Assembly: GCF_015704895.1 (NCBI RefSeq)
Contig: NZ_JADQWB010000020.1
Location: forward strand, 24,291 to 88,290
Reading direction: 5' to 3'
Source of the DNA: Agrobacterium leguminum
GTDB taxonomy: Bacteria; Pseudomonadota; Alphaproteobacteria; Rhizobiales; Rhizobiaceae
Length of the DNA: 64,000 bases
Both the position numbers and the translations under genes were made by a program. The first letter of the stretch is position 1. Each line of letters opens with the position of its first letter. Shown piece after piece: positions 43,478 to 50,292 of this stretch. The notes beneath the pieces are model-generated. The model was given only the letters and a program-made list of their open reading frames with translations, did no database searches and had not been told where the DNA came from.

Positions 43478-44398
43478 ATGTCCTCCATCTGGACGAAACT
43501 CGCGGGCGGGGCCGTCGTCGCGGCCATTGCGGGCTACGGCATATTCGCCTGGGTTACGGCGCCTCAGCGGCAGGCGCCCAGCCACTGGGTCAGCCTGGGC
43601 GAACCGGATCTGGCCAATGGCGAAACGCTGTTGTGGGCGGGCGGCTGCGCAAGCTGCCATGCCGCACCCGATGCGAAAGGCGAGGCGCTGTTGACGCTTT
43701 CGGGCGGGCAGGCGCTGAAAAGCCCCTTCGGCACCTTCCATGTCCCCAATATTTCCTCCGATCCGCAGCATGGCATCGGCGGCTGGACGCTGGCGGAATT
43801 CGGCGATGCGATGACGCGCGGTGTGGGCAGGAACGGCGAACATCTCTACCCGTCCTTTCCCTATGCCTCCTATGCCCGTATGACGCAGAAGGACATCAAC
43901 GATCTCTTCGGTTATCTGAAAGCCCTGCCGGCCAGCCAGAACGATGCGCCGGATCACGAATTGCCGTTCCCCTTCAATCTGCGCATGGCGCTGGGCGGCT
44001 GGAAATTCCTTTATTTCGACCCCTCGGCGCGGCCCCGCGTCGAGCTTGCCAATGCCAATGCTGAATTGCTGCGCGGCCAATATCTGGTGGAAGGGCCGGG
44101 CCATTGCGGCGAATGCCACACGCCGCGCAACGCGCTTGGCGGTTTCGTAAAAGACAAGTGGCTGGCCGGCGGGCCCAACCCGGAAGGCGAGGGCCGCATT
44201 CCCGACATTACCCCCGGCTCGCAAAGCATCGGCAGCTGGGCCGAGGCGGATATTGCCAGCTATCTGGAAAACGGCTTCACCCCGGAATTCGACAGCGTCG
44301 GCGGCTCCATGGTCAAGGTGCAGCAGAACATGGCGCATCTGACGCCCGAAGACCGCGATGCGATTGCCGCCTATCTGAAGGCCATACCGTCGCGGTAA
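43478..44398 (+). CDS. membrane-anchored dihaem cytochrome c
   Basis: A 306-residue protein with an N-terminal membrane helix (LAGGAVVAAIAGYGIFAWV) and two haem-binding motifs, CASCH (about residue 57) and CGECH (about residue 210). Between them is FHVPNISSDPQHGIGGW, seen in alcohol/aldehyde-dehydrogenase cytochrome subunits and other dihaem cytochromes, and YASYARMTQKDINDLFGYL supplies likely Met ligands. It probably passes electrons from a periplasmic dehydrogenase to the terminal oxidases; no such dehydrogenase is adjacent. It is followed by a repeat and the cobalt operon. Confidence 0.88.
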   Translation: MSSIWTKLAGGAVVAAIAGYGIFAWVTAPQRQAPSHWVSLGEPDLANGETLLWAGGCASCHAAPDAKGEALLTLSGGQALKSPFGTFHVPNISSDPQHGIGGWTLAEFGDAMTRGVGRNGEHLYPSFPYASYARMTQKDINDLFGYLKALPASQNDAPDHELPFPFNLRMALGGWKFLYFDPSARPRVELANANAELLRGQYLVEGPGHCGECHTPRNALGGFVKDKWLAGGPNPEGEGRIPDITPGSQSIGSWAEADIASYLENGFTPEFDSVGGSMVKVQQNMAHLTPEDRDAIAAYLKAIPSR

Positions 44399-44407
44399 CC
44401 CTCAGCC

Positions 44408-44518
44408 GTCATGCCGGACTAGATCCGGCATCCAGCCACGGCGCGTCTGCGCCGTGAGAAGAGTCTCTTGCGATCAAGGATTTGATCGCGCTGGACCCCG
44501 GATCTAGTCCGGGGTGAC
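44408..44518. repeat. RIME-like repeat, copy 7 (alternative core, reversed)
   Basis: GTCATGCCGGACTAGATCC arm, GCGATCAAGGATTTGATCGC core and CCGGATCTAGTCCGGGGTGAC arm, reversed relative to copy 4. It lies just ahead of the riboswitch. Confidence 0.85.
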
Positions 44519-44596
44519 GGAGGTGCAGGCGACGGCGTGCGGTTGGAAAGCAGGCCCACCATTGACTCCCGACCCCTCCCATCGGATAACAATCCT

Positions 44597-44812
44597 GTGA
44601 TGGTTCCTTCCGGGCGTTCCGGAAGGTGAAAAGGGAACACGATAGGGAGAAATCCTCATTCGTGGCTGCCCCCGCAACTGTGAGCGGAGAGCCTGAAACG
44701 AAATGCCACTGGCAAGCCATCTCGCCGGGAACCGAAGGTTTCCAGAGAGGGTGACGCCGGGAAGGTGTTTCAGGTTTTGACCCGTAAGCCAGGAGACCTG
44801 CCATCGCGGAAA
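44597..44812 (+). promoter_or_regulatory. cobalamin riboswitch
   Basis: The element shows the expected order: GGTTCC/GGGAAC outer stem (44602-44657), CCCCGCAACTGTGAGCGG core-like segment, GCCACTG at 44705-44711, CGCCGGGAA, and the B12 box AAGCCAGGAGACCTGCC at 44786-44802. It is about 170 bases before cbtB and should shut down cobalt uptake when adenosylcobalamin is plentiful. Confidence 0.95.
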
Positions 44813-44980
44813 TATCCATGCCGGCGGGGTGTCCGGAAGAGCGGAATTTCAGGGTGGTGGGATCAACGCCTCCCTGTGTCAGTCTCGTATCCCCGTGGTG
44901 AAGTGTATTATAGCGGCTCGACGGCCCTTTGCCGTGCGGCCGCGTCCAAAGGCGCGGGGTCGCGCCGGAGAGGGGTCACC

Positions 44981-45163
44981 ATGTCCATCAACCAGAATAC
45001 GGCTAACGCCGCCGTTTCCGCAAAAACAACCAGCTTCGCGCAATCGCTGACGGCGATCGTGCTTGGCCTGTTCGTTGTCGGTTTTGTCGGCTTTTCCCAT
45101 GTGGAAGCCGTTCACAACGCTGCGCATGACACGCGTCATGCCAATGCCTTCCCCTGCCATTGA
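44981..45163 (+). CDS. cbtB: CbtB, small cobalt transporter subunit
   Basis: A 60-residue membrane protein. After a short polar start comes one hydrophobic helix (LTAIVLGLFVVGFVGFSHVE) and a His-rich end (VHNAAHDTRHANAFPCH) that fits metal capture. CbtB always pairs with CbtA, and the two lie under a cobalamin riboswitch, as here. ATG 44981 has GGAGAGGGG ahead. The next gene starts 11 bases downstream. Confidence 0.9.
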   Translation: MSINQNTANAAVSAKTTSFAQSLTAIVLGLFVVGFVGFSHVEAVHNAAHDTRHANAFPCH

Positions 45164-45174
45164 GGGGAAACCGC

Positions 45175-45885
45175 ATGTCGTCTTTTCGCAATATCGTCTT
45201 TACCGCCGTTCTCGTCGGCATTCTCGGCGGTTTCGCCGTTTCGGCCATGCAGGCTTTCGGCACGACGCCGCTCATCCTTCAGGCGGAAACCTATGAAAGC
45301 GCCGGCGAAGCGCCCCACAGCCATGATGCGCCGGCCCCCGGTGCTGCCGTTCCCGCCCATGAGCACAATGACGAGGCCTGGGCTCCGGCCGATGGCTTCG
45401 AGCGCACCGCCTATACCGTCGCCGCTAATGTGCTGACCGCTATCGGTTATGCGCTGGTGCTGACCGGCCTGATTTCGCTGCGTGGCACGAATGGCGGCTG
45501 GCGCGAAGGCCTTCTCTGGGGCGTTGCCGGTTTTGCCGCCGTCATGCTGGCCCCGATGATCGGCCTTCCGCCGGAACTGCCGGGCAGCCCGGCTGCCGCA
45601 CTTGAGGCGCGGCAGATCTGGTGGCTTGCGACGGTTGCCGCAACCGCGGGCGGGATTGCGCTGATCGCGTTCCGCCGCGAACCCTGGGCCATCGTATTGG
45701 CGCTGGTGCTGATCGTCGCACCGCATGTGGTCGGCGCACCCTTGCCGCCGGAAGGCGAACATGCGCTGGCGCCGCTGCCGCTGGAGCGTCAGTTCATCGT
45801 CGCCGCCACCGTGACCAGCTTCGTTTTCTGGGCTTTGCTTGGAACATTGAGCGCGTTTTTCCTGAAGCGCTTCCAGTCGGCTTGA
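45175..45885 (+). CDS. cbtA: CbtA, cobalt transporter subunit
   Basis: A 236-residue inner-membrane protein with about five to six helices: VFTAVLVGILGGFAVSAMQAF first, then a His-rich loop (APHSHDAPAPGAAVPAHEHNDEA) and LIVAPHVVGAP later, with the conserved H and P residues of CbtA. Together with CbtB it imports Co(II) for B12 synthesis. GAGGGGA precedes ATG 45175; TTG 45160 is rejected. A 104-residue gene follows four bases later. Confidence 0.92.
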   Translation: MSSFRNIVFTAVLVGILGGFAVSAMQAFGTTPLILQAETYESAGEAPHSHDAPAPGAAVPAHEHNDEAWAPADGFERTAYTVAANVLTAIGYALVLTGLISLRGTNGGWREGLLWGVAGFAAVMLAPMIGLPPELPGSPAAALEARQIWWLATVAATAGGIALIAFRREPWAIVLALVLIVAPHVVGAPLPPEGEHALAPLPLERQFIVAATVTSFVFWALLGTLSAFFLKRFQSA

Positions 45886-45889
45886 GACT

Positions 45890-46204
45890 ATGCAGGACGC
45901 AGCGGAATGGAGTGAGGAACTCGATGCGCTGCGTTTTGCCGTTCCCGGTCACGGCGCTTTCTGCGCCGTGCACCGCCTTGCCTTCAAGGCAGTGCTGGGG
46001 CCGAATCCCGAACGCGAGGCGGCTCTTGCCTTTTTCCACGACCACGAGGCCGCCTTTGTGGCGGCGGCACTTGCCAAGATCAAACGTGCAAATTTACCCG
46101 CCGACCGCAGCCTGCATCTGAACAGCCGCGATATTCGCCGGGCGATTGCCGGGGAGGGTGAGGAGCCAGCGGCGCGCGTGTGCCGGGTGCTGGATCGGGG
46201 GTGA
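45890..46204 (+). CDS. small protein in the cbtBA operon
   Basis: A 104-residue protein starting four bases after cbtA stops, so surely cotranscribed. FAVPGHGAFCAVHRLAFKAVLGPNPEREAALAFFHDHEAAF has His and Cys residues that might hold metal; LNSRDIRRAI follows. I recognise no family. Given the riboswitch and operon position, a role in cobalt handling or B12 synthesis is likely but unproven. The start ATG 45890 lacks a clear ribosome site, suggesting translational coupling to cbtA. Confidence 0.75.
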   Translation: MQDAAEWSEELDALRFAVPGHGAFCAVHRLAFKAVLGPNPEREAALAFFHDHEAAFVAAALAKIKRANLPADRSLHLNSRDIRRAIAGEGEEPAARVCRVLDRG

Positions 46205-46241
46205 TGAGTGAGGGTGCCTAGACGCTTGTATTTTGCACCAC

Positions 46242-46356
46242 CTCATTCCTGTGCTTGTCACAGGAATCCAGCCGCCGCGCGTCTGCGCGACGAATAGAGT
46301 CGTTTCAGCCCAAGGACTTGGGCTGGCTAGATTCCTGTGACAAGCACAGGAATGAG
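46242..46356. repeat. RIME-like repeat, copy 8 (reverse orientation)
   Basis: CTCATTCCTGTGCTTGTCAC arms, but the GC-rich CGCGCGTCTGCGCG segment comes first and the core CAGCCCAAGGACTTGGGCTG second, the reverse of copies 1, 3 and 6. Confidence 0.9.
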
Positions 46357-46396
46357 GGCGGGCGGGCTTACGTGACCCATAATATCAGCGTCCGCC

Positions 46397-46963
46397 TCAC
46401 CGATGCTCCGCCGCAAAAACCTGAAGTTCCGCCTCGGCTTCCGGACCAAAGAGGCCGAGGTGTTTCAGGATTTCCACAGCGAAACTGACCGGCGCGCTGC
46501 CGGCGGCCGTGATGATGCCGCGATCGCTAACCGCTTTCGGCTGGTCGCGATAAAGCGCCTCGCCGCTATAGACGGCATAAGCCTTGTGGAACGCCAGCGA
46601 ATTGCCGGTATGGGCGACATCGTTCAGAACGCCCGTGCCGCCGAGCGCGCTCGCCGCCGCGCAGATGCCGGCCACCAGCCGGTCCCTGTCGCGAAACCGG
46701 TGCACCAGCCCGCCAAGATCGACAGCCGTTCCCTTTTCCCAGCTTAAGCCGCCGGGAATGACAAGCGCATCGATGCCAACAGGATCAAGCGCGTCATAGG
46801 ATGTGTCAGGCGTCACATTCAGCCCGCCCATGGACGTCACCGGCCTGCCATCGGGGGTGGCGTAGACGATATCGACGCCCAGATAACTATGCGCTGCGGC
46901 AGCAAGCAGCGCCGGTTCCCAGTCCGCAAAATCCTGCGCCAGCGCAATGGCGATCCGTGTCAT
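46397..46963 (-). CDS. DJ-1/PfpI-family protein
   Basis: A 188-residue class I glutamine-amidotransferase-like protein. The nucleophile elbow is AGICAAASALGGTG, with Cys. VIPGGLSWEKG is another family mark, and the protein ends in AEILKHLGLF-like helices. Members include intracellular proteases, deglycases and isonitrile hydratases; which one applies is not clear. ATG 46963 has GGAGA six bases ahead, and the GNAT gene upstream ends 21 bases away, so the two form an operon behind a probable attenuator. Confidence 0.87.
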   Translation of the reverse strand: MTRIAIALAQDFADWEPALLAAAAHSYLGVDIVYATPDGRPVTSMGGLNVTPDTSYDALDPVGIDALVIPGGLSWEKGTAVDLGGLVHRFRDRDRLVAGICAAASALGGTGVLNDVAHTGNSLAFHKAYAVYSGEALYRDQPKAVSDRGIITAAGSAPVSFAVEILKHLGLFGPEAEAELQVFAAEHR

Positions 46964-46984
46964 GGCCGTCTCCGTGGTTTTTTA

Positions 46985-47473
46985 TCAGGCGATGGACTGC
47001 ATGTAGCGCATGCCGGTGACCGGACGGGGCGCGAAATCCATGTTTTCGTAGAAACGATGCGCCGCGACATTGCCGGTCGTGGCGCTGACGGAAAGATAGT
47101 CGCAGCCGAGGCGCTTGGCGATATCGCGGGCGCGGGAAACCAGATGCTGGCCGGTGCCATGGCCGCGATGCCCGTCACGCACGAAGAGATGATGCAGCTC
47201 AAGCCCGCGCCGGCCTTCCTGCGCCCTGTAAAGCGGCAGAAGCAGGGCGTAACCGATCAGCGCGCCATCGGCTTCGGCCACGAGGCCATGCACCCAGGGC
47301 AGCGGGCCGAACAGGTCGCGTTCCAGTTTCGCCGGCGTGATCGCCGCCGCATCGCCGTGGTAGGAGGCAAGCAGCGTGATCATCTCGTTGAGCTCGGGCA
47401 AATCCGTCTTGCGTGCGCCACGAATGATGACGACGGGCGGTCTTTCCAGTGTAAGGGAGCTATCTTCGGTCAT
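46985..47473 (-). CDS. GNAT family N-acetyltransferase
   Basis: A 162-residue acetyltransferase. VIIRGARKTDLPELNEMITLLASYHGD begins the fold, and LHHLFVRDGHRGHGTGQHLVSRARDIAKRLG is the acetyl-CoA loop (R-G-x-G-x-G). NVAAHRFYENMDFAPRP closes it, as in the diamine/aminoglycoside branch. ATG 47473 follows AAAGGACC by six bases. First gene of a two-gene operon with DJ-1/PfpI; a terminator and a short leader ORF lie upstream. Substrate unknown; an antibiotic or polyamine is possible. Confidence 0.87.
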   Translation of the reverse strand: MTEDSSLTLERPPVVIIRGARKTDLPELNEMITLLASYHGDAAAITPAKLERDLFGPLPWVHGLVAEADGALIGYALLLPLYRAQEGRRGLELHHLFVRDGHRGHGTGQHLVSRARDIAKRLGCDYLSVSATTGNVAAHRFYENMDFAPRPVTGMRYMQSIA

Positions 47474-47512
47474 TTTTTCGGTCCTTTGGTCTTATCGGTG
47501 CCGTCAGGACGC

Positions 47513-47573
47513 TTGAGAAACAACAAAGCCGCCTGACGGCGGCTTGTTGACAATATGATCTGTCGAGCCGCCC
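47513..47573 (-). promoter_or_regulatory. transcription attenuator ahead of the GNAT-DJ-1 operon
   Basis: Terminator stem AAGCCGCC/GGCGGCTT (47538-47545 with 47526-47533), then a T-rich tail. GGGCGGCT (47573-47566), directly after the leader stop codon, can instead pair with AGCCGCC, which would release the terminator. Mutually exclusive hairpins behind a leader ORF are the mark of attenuation. Read on the minus strand. Confidence 0.65.
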
Positions 47574-47627
47574 TTAGAGGTAGGCCCAAAAGTACGAGCA
47601 GGAGATGGGTGCGCGTTCGTTGATCAT
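47574..47627 (-). CDS. putative leader peptide of the GNAT-DJ-1 operon
   Basis: A 17-residue ORF, MINERAPISCSYFWAYL, ending at TAA immediately before the antiterminator strand. TTGACA lies at 47663-47658, so the transcript may start close to the ATG; no ribosome site is visible, and initiation could be leaderless as for trpL in rhizobia. An overlapping frame is Leu-rich and open into the GNAT start, so which frame is read is uncertain. Confidence 0.45.
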   Translation of the reverse strand: MINERAPISCSYFWAYL

Positions 47628-47677
47628 GGGACATGCAATGCGCCCGAATCCGCAATCTGTCAAGCCCGGTTTTCCGA

Positions 47678-48091
47678 TCAATGTTCACCCTCACACATGC
47701 CGTGATTGGAAAGCGCGCGGATGACGTAGCAATCCTCTATGGAATGGCCGTGGCAATGGGAGACGATGCGCTCCAGCTCGTGTTCCAGCTTCTTCAGGCT
47801 GGCGATCTTCTCGCGCACATGGGCGAGGTGTTCGGCGGCGATGCGGTCCGCACCCTCGCAGGGCATCTGCCGGTGCTGGCTAAGCGCGATCAGTTCGCGG
47901 ATGGCGTCGATGTTCAGCCCGAGATCGCGCGCATGGCGGATGAAGGCCAGCCTTTCAAGGTCGGTCTTTTCGTAACGGCGCTGGTTGCCGTCCGAACGGT
48001 CGGCCTCGCGGATGAGGCCCATCTGCTCGTAATAACGGATAGTCGGCACCTTGACGCCGGTGCGTTTGGACAGTTCACCGATGGACAGCAT
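47678..48091 (-). CDS. zntR: MerR-family Zn/Cd/Pb-responsive activator ZntR
   Basis: A 137-residue MerR regulator. MLSIGELSKRTGVKVPTIRYYEQMGLI is the DNA-binding helix-turn-helix; the metal region includes the Cys of MPCEGAD and SHCHGHSIEDCYVI near the C-terminus, the Cys/His arrangement of the ZntR/CadR group, and it ends CEGEH. The open frame starts at 48103, but GGAG five bases before ATG 48091 marks the better start. Its promoter holds CTCTAG-N3-CTAGAG, identical in form to the zntA operator 36 kb away, so it should activate zntA and regulate itself. Confidence 0.9.
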   Translation of the reverse strand: MLSIGELSKRTGVKVPTIRYYEQMGLIREADRSDGNQRRYEKTDLERLAFIRHARDLGLNIDAIRELIALSQHRQMPCEGADRIAAEHLAHVREKIASLKKLEHELERIVSHCHGHSIEDCYVIRALSNHGMCEGEH

Positions 48092-48123
48092 CTTGTTCTC
48101 CATATCTAGGGCGCAGCGACGGC

Positions 48124-48171
48124 GGAACGGGTCGTTCCACCGTTCCGGGTGCGATGCTCTAGTCTCTAGAG
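48124..48171 (-). promoter_or_regulatory. zntR promoter region with two 6-3-6 dyads
   Basis: CTCTAGTCTCTAGAG at 48157-48171 has the same arms as the zntA operator. A second dyad, GGAACGGGTCGTTCC, lies at 48124-48138. Neither is flanked by an obvious -35 box, so this is probably autoregulation rather than activation. Confidence 0.65.
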
Positions 48172-48203
48172 ATATGGCTTTTCAGCCTGCCGTTCAATGG
48201 GTC

Positions 48204-48566
48204 TCAGGCGGCTTCATCCACACCGAGCGCCTGGGCGAGCGCCTTGAGGACATCGTTCTCGATGCTGGATGCGGTTTCCGGCTGTGCCGACGCGGCCATG
48301 TCGCCCATGTCCAGAGCGGGCGCGGTCGTCGTGGAAGCGCCGCTGTCGAGGTTCCAGAGCGCTGCGGCAAGGCCGGTGGAAACGCTGGCGGCGGCAGGCG
48401 CGACGGCCGTGGCGATGCTTTCGACGCTCGAAATGGTGCGATGCGCGGCGCGCGTCAGCTCCAGCAGGGCTTCGGTGGTGGAGTGGGTTTCCTTGCCCTT
48501 TGCCGGCTCAAGGCTCCGGATCGGAGTGGGATGATAGCTGCTGATGGTTGCTGCAATAGTCGTCAT
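48204..48566 (-). CDS. small protein of unknown function beside zntR
   Basis: A 120-residue Ala/Ser/Thr-rich protein. EALLELTRAAHRTISSVESIATAVAPAAASVSTGLAAALW is a long Ala-rich stretch likely to be helical, and the C-terminus ENDVLKALAQALGVDEAA another helix. No signal peptide, metal motif or known family is visible. GGGGA eight bases before ATG 48566 supports translation. It reads towards zntR, 112 bases away. The stretch STGLAAALWNLDSGAS resembles a segment of the protein at 50005-50292. Confidence 0.68.
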   Translation of the reverse strand: MTTIAATISSYHPTPIRSLEPAKGKETHSTTEALLELTRAAHRTISSVESIATAVAPAAASVSTGLAAALWNLDSGASTTTAPALDMGDMAASAQPETASSIENDVLKALAQALGVDEAA

Positions 48567-48659
48567 GACTGAGTCCCCTAAGTTTCATGGGGTATTTTTA
48601 ACGGCCGAAACATTCGCGAGGATTGCGTCGCACGGGGCTTGAACGGAAAAACCCGCTCA

Positions 48660-48683
48660 TATAGTATACCCCCCTATAGTATA
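48660..48683 (+). promoter_or_regulatory. DmeR operator candidate
   Basis: Two copies of TATAGTATA (48660-48668 and 48675-48683) flank a run of six C. A C/G tract with AT-rich flanks is the form of RcnR/CsoR-family sites, and it lies ten bases before the dmeR start. Confidence 0.75.
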
Positions 48684-48693
48684 TGAGGTGCCC

Positions 48694-48966
48694 ATGTCCC
48701 ATACGATCCGCAACAAGGAGAAGCTTCTGGCCCGCATCCGCCGCCTGAAAGGGCAGATGGAGGCGGTGGAGCGCGCACTGGATGATGCCAAGCCCTGCGG
48801 CGAGGTGCTGCAATTGCTCGCTTCGGTGCGCGGCGCGCTTTCCGGCCTGACCGGGGAGGTGATGCAGGAGCATCTGCACGAGCATGTGGTGCATGCCGAA
48901 AACGAAGACGAGCGGGCGCGGGCGGCCGAAGAGCTGGCCCAGGTGCTGAAGACCTATATCCGGTAA
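48694..48966 (+). CDS. dmeR: DmeR, RcnR/CsoR-family Co/Ni-sensing repressor
   Basis: A 90-residue all-helical repressor. MSHTIRNKEKLLARIRRLKGQMEAVERAL carries the N-terminal His, and Cys in AKPCGEVLQLLASVRGAL and the His in EVMQEHLHEHVVHA complete the RcnR-like metal set (H-C-H-H). GAGG five bases before ATG 48694 rejects GTG 48688. It is 20 bases from dmeF on the same strand: the dmeRF operon known from Rhizobium and Agrobacterium, where Ni(II) and Co(II) release DmeR from DNA. Confidence 0.92.
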   Translation: MSHTIRNKEKLLARIRRLKGQMEAVERALDDAKPCGEVLQLLASVRGALSGLTGEVMQEHLHEHVVHAENEDERARAAEELAQVLKTYIR

Positions 48967-48986
48967 AATCGAACAGGATTAGCGAC

Positions 48987-49994
48987 ATGACGACGACATC
49001 CGAACACCGTGCAGCAGCCGGTCACGACCATGTTTTCCTTGGCCAGAACCATGAGCGCAATGAAAGGCGCGTCTGGATGGTCATTGCGCTGACCGCGGCC
49101 ATGATGATGGCGGAAATCGTTGCCGGCCACTGGTATGGCTCCATGGCGCTGACGGCGGATGGCTGGCACATGTCCACCCATGCGGGTGCGATGCTGATTT
49201 CAGCGCTCGCCTATCTTTATGCCCGCCGCGAGGCGCGTAATCCGCGCTTCACTTTCGGCACCGGCAAGTTCGGCGATCTGGCGGGTTTTGCCAGCGCCAT
49301 CGTACTGGCGGTGGTGGCGCTGCTGATTGCCGTCGAAAGCGCGATGCGCCTCATCAATCCCGTCGAAATCGATTTCAACCAGGCGATCCTCGTCGCCATC
49401 ATCGGCCTTGCCGTCAATCTTCTCAGCGCCGTGCTTTTGAAGGATGACCACCACCACGATCATGGTCACGGCCACGGCTCGCATGCCCATCATGGGCATG
49501 GCAGCCACGCCCATCACGACCACGGCTCCCATGCCGGTCACCATGCGGACCACGGCGCAAAGGGCGGCCGGGACAATAATCTGCGTGCGGCCTATCTGCA
49601 TGTGCTGGCGGATGCGCTGACTTCGGTTCTCGCCATCGTCGCGCTGCTGCTCGGCAAGTGGAACGGCTGGTCGTTCCTCGATCCGTTGATGGGTATCGTT
49701 GGCGGTCTGGTCATCGCCCGCTGGTCATGGGGCCTGATCCGCTCCACGGCGACGACACTGCTCGATGCGCTGCCGCCGGCGGAGGATTTGCCGCAGGAAA
49801 TCCGTGAAAGCGTGGAGACGGAAGAGGATCGCATCACCGACCTGCATGTCTGGCAGGTAGGGCCGGGGCATCACGCCGCCATCGTGGCGATCCATTCGCA
49901 GGCGCCGAAAGCGCCGGCTTTCTACAAGCAGAAACTTGCCGCCATACATGAACTCTCGCATGTGACGGTGGAAGTGAGCCCGGCAAGGGCCTGA
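48987..49994 (+). CDS. dmeF: DmeF, cation-diffusion-facilitator Co/Ni exporter
   Basis: A 335-residue inner-membrane exporter of the CDF family. MALTADGWHMSTHAGAMLISALAY contains the H-x-x-x-D-type metal site in helix II, and the loop before helix V holds a long run of H, G and D residues (about 153-190). HVLADALTSVLAIVALLLG is helix V with its metal site, and a cytoplasmic C-terminal domain follows (LHVWQVGPGHHAAIVAIH). Length and His loop fit DmeF, which exports Co(II) and Ni(II). It shares an operon with dmeR and ends at a strong terminator. Confidence 0.93.
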   Translation: MTTTSEHRAAAGHDHVFLGQNHERNERRVWMVIALTAAMMMAEIVAGHWYGSMALTADGWHMSTHAGAMLISALAYLYARREARNPRFTFGTGKFGDLAGFASAIVLAVVALLIAVESAMRLINPVEIDFNQAILVAIIGLAVNLLSAVLLKDDHHHDHGHGHGSHAHHGHGSHAHHDHGSHAGHHADHGAKGGRDNNLRAAYLHVLADALTSVLAIVALLLGKWNGWSFLDPLMGIVGGLVIARWSWGLIRSTATTLLDALPPAEDLPQEIRESVETEEDRITDLHVWQVGPGHHAAIVAIHSQAPKAPAFYKQKLAAIHELSHVTVEVSPARA

Positions 49995-50001
49995 TTGGAA
50001 T

Positions 50002-50029
50002 CGCCTATTCGGTATATTCCGAATAGGCG
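50002..50029. terminator. bidirectional terminator between dmeF and the gene at 50005
   Basis: CGCCTATTCGG, six-base loop, CCGAATAGGCG: an 11-bp perfect stem. It covers the last codons of the minus-strand gene at 50005-50292. Confidence 0.78.
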
Positions 50030-50292
50030 CTGCGCACCCATTCCACCTCGGCTTCCGCCTTGTCCTCGGGGGAAGCCGCAGCCGTATCCTGATAAGCGGG
50101 CGCGCTGCCATTGCCGACGGCCCACAGAACATTGGCCAGCGACTGGGAAAGAATGGTGCTGGAAACGGTGGGATTGCCGGGGCCGCGTTTTACCGCCTGC
50201 TCCTCCGGCGCGCTTTGAGCGCTGCCAGCTTTTTCAATGTCGCGGATGCGACCCTGATAGTTATATCCGCCAATATTGCTTTCGATCTGCAT
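50005..50292 (-). CDS. small protein of unknown function beside dmeF
   Basis: A 95-residue polar protein, convergent with dmeF. It has NPTVSSTILSQSLANVLWAVGNGSAPAYQ in the middle and an acidic C-terminus (EDKAEAEVEWVRSAYSEYTE). No signal, metal site or known domain is seen. SSTILSQSLANVLWAVGNG partly matches STGLAAALWNLDSG in 48204-48566 (S-x-x-L-A-x-x-L-W), the one hint that the two share a family. Codon use is ordinary for this DNA. The stop lies inside a terminator stem. Confidence 0.62.
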   Translation of the reverse strand: MQIESNIGGYNYQGRIRDIEKAGSAQSAPEEQAVKRGPGNPTVSSTILSQSLANVLWAVGNGSAPAYQDTAAASPEDKAEAEVEWVRSAYSEYTE

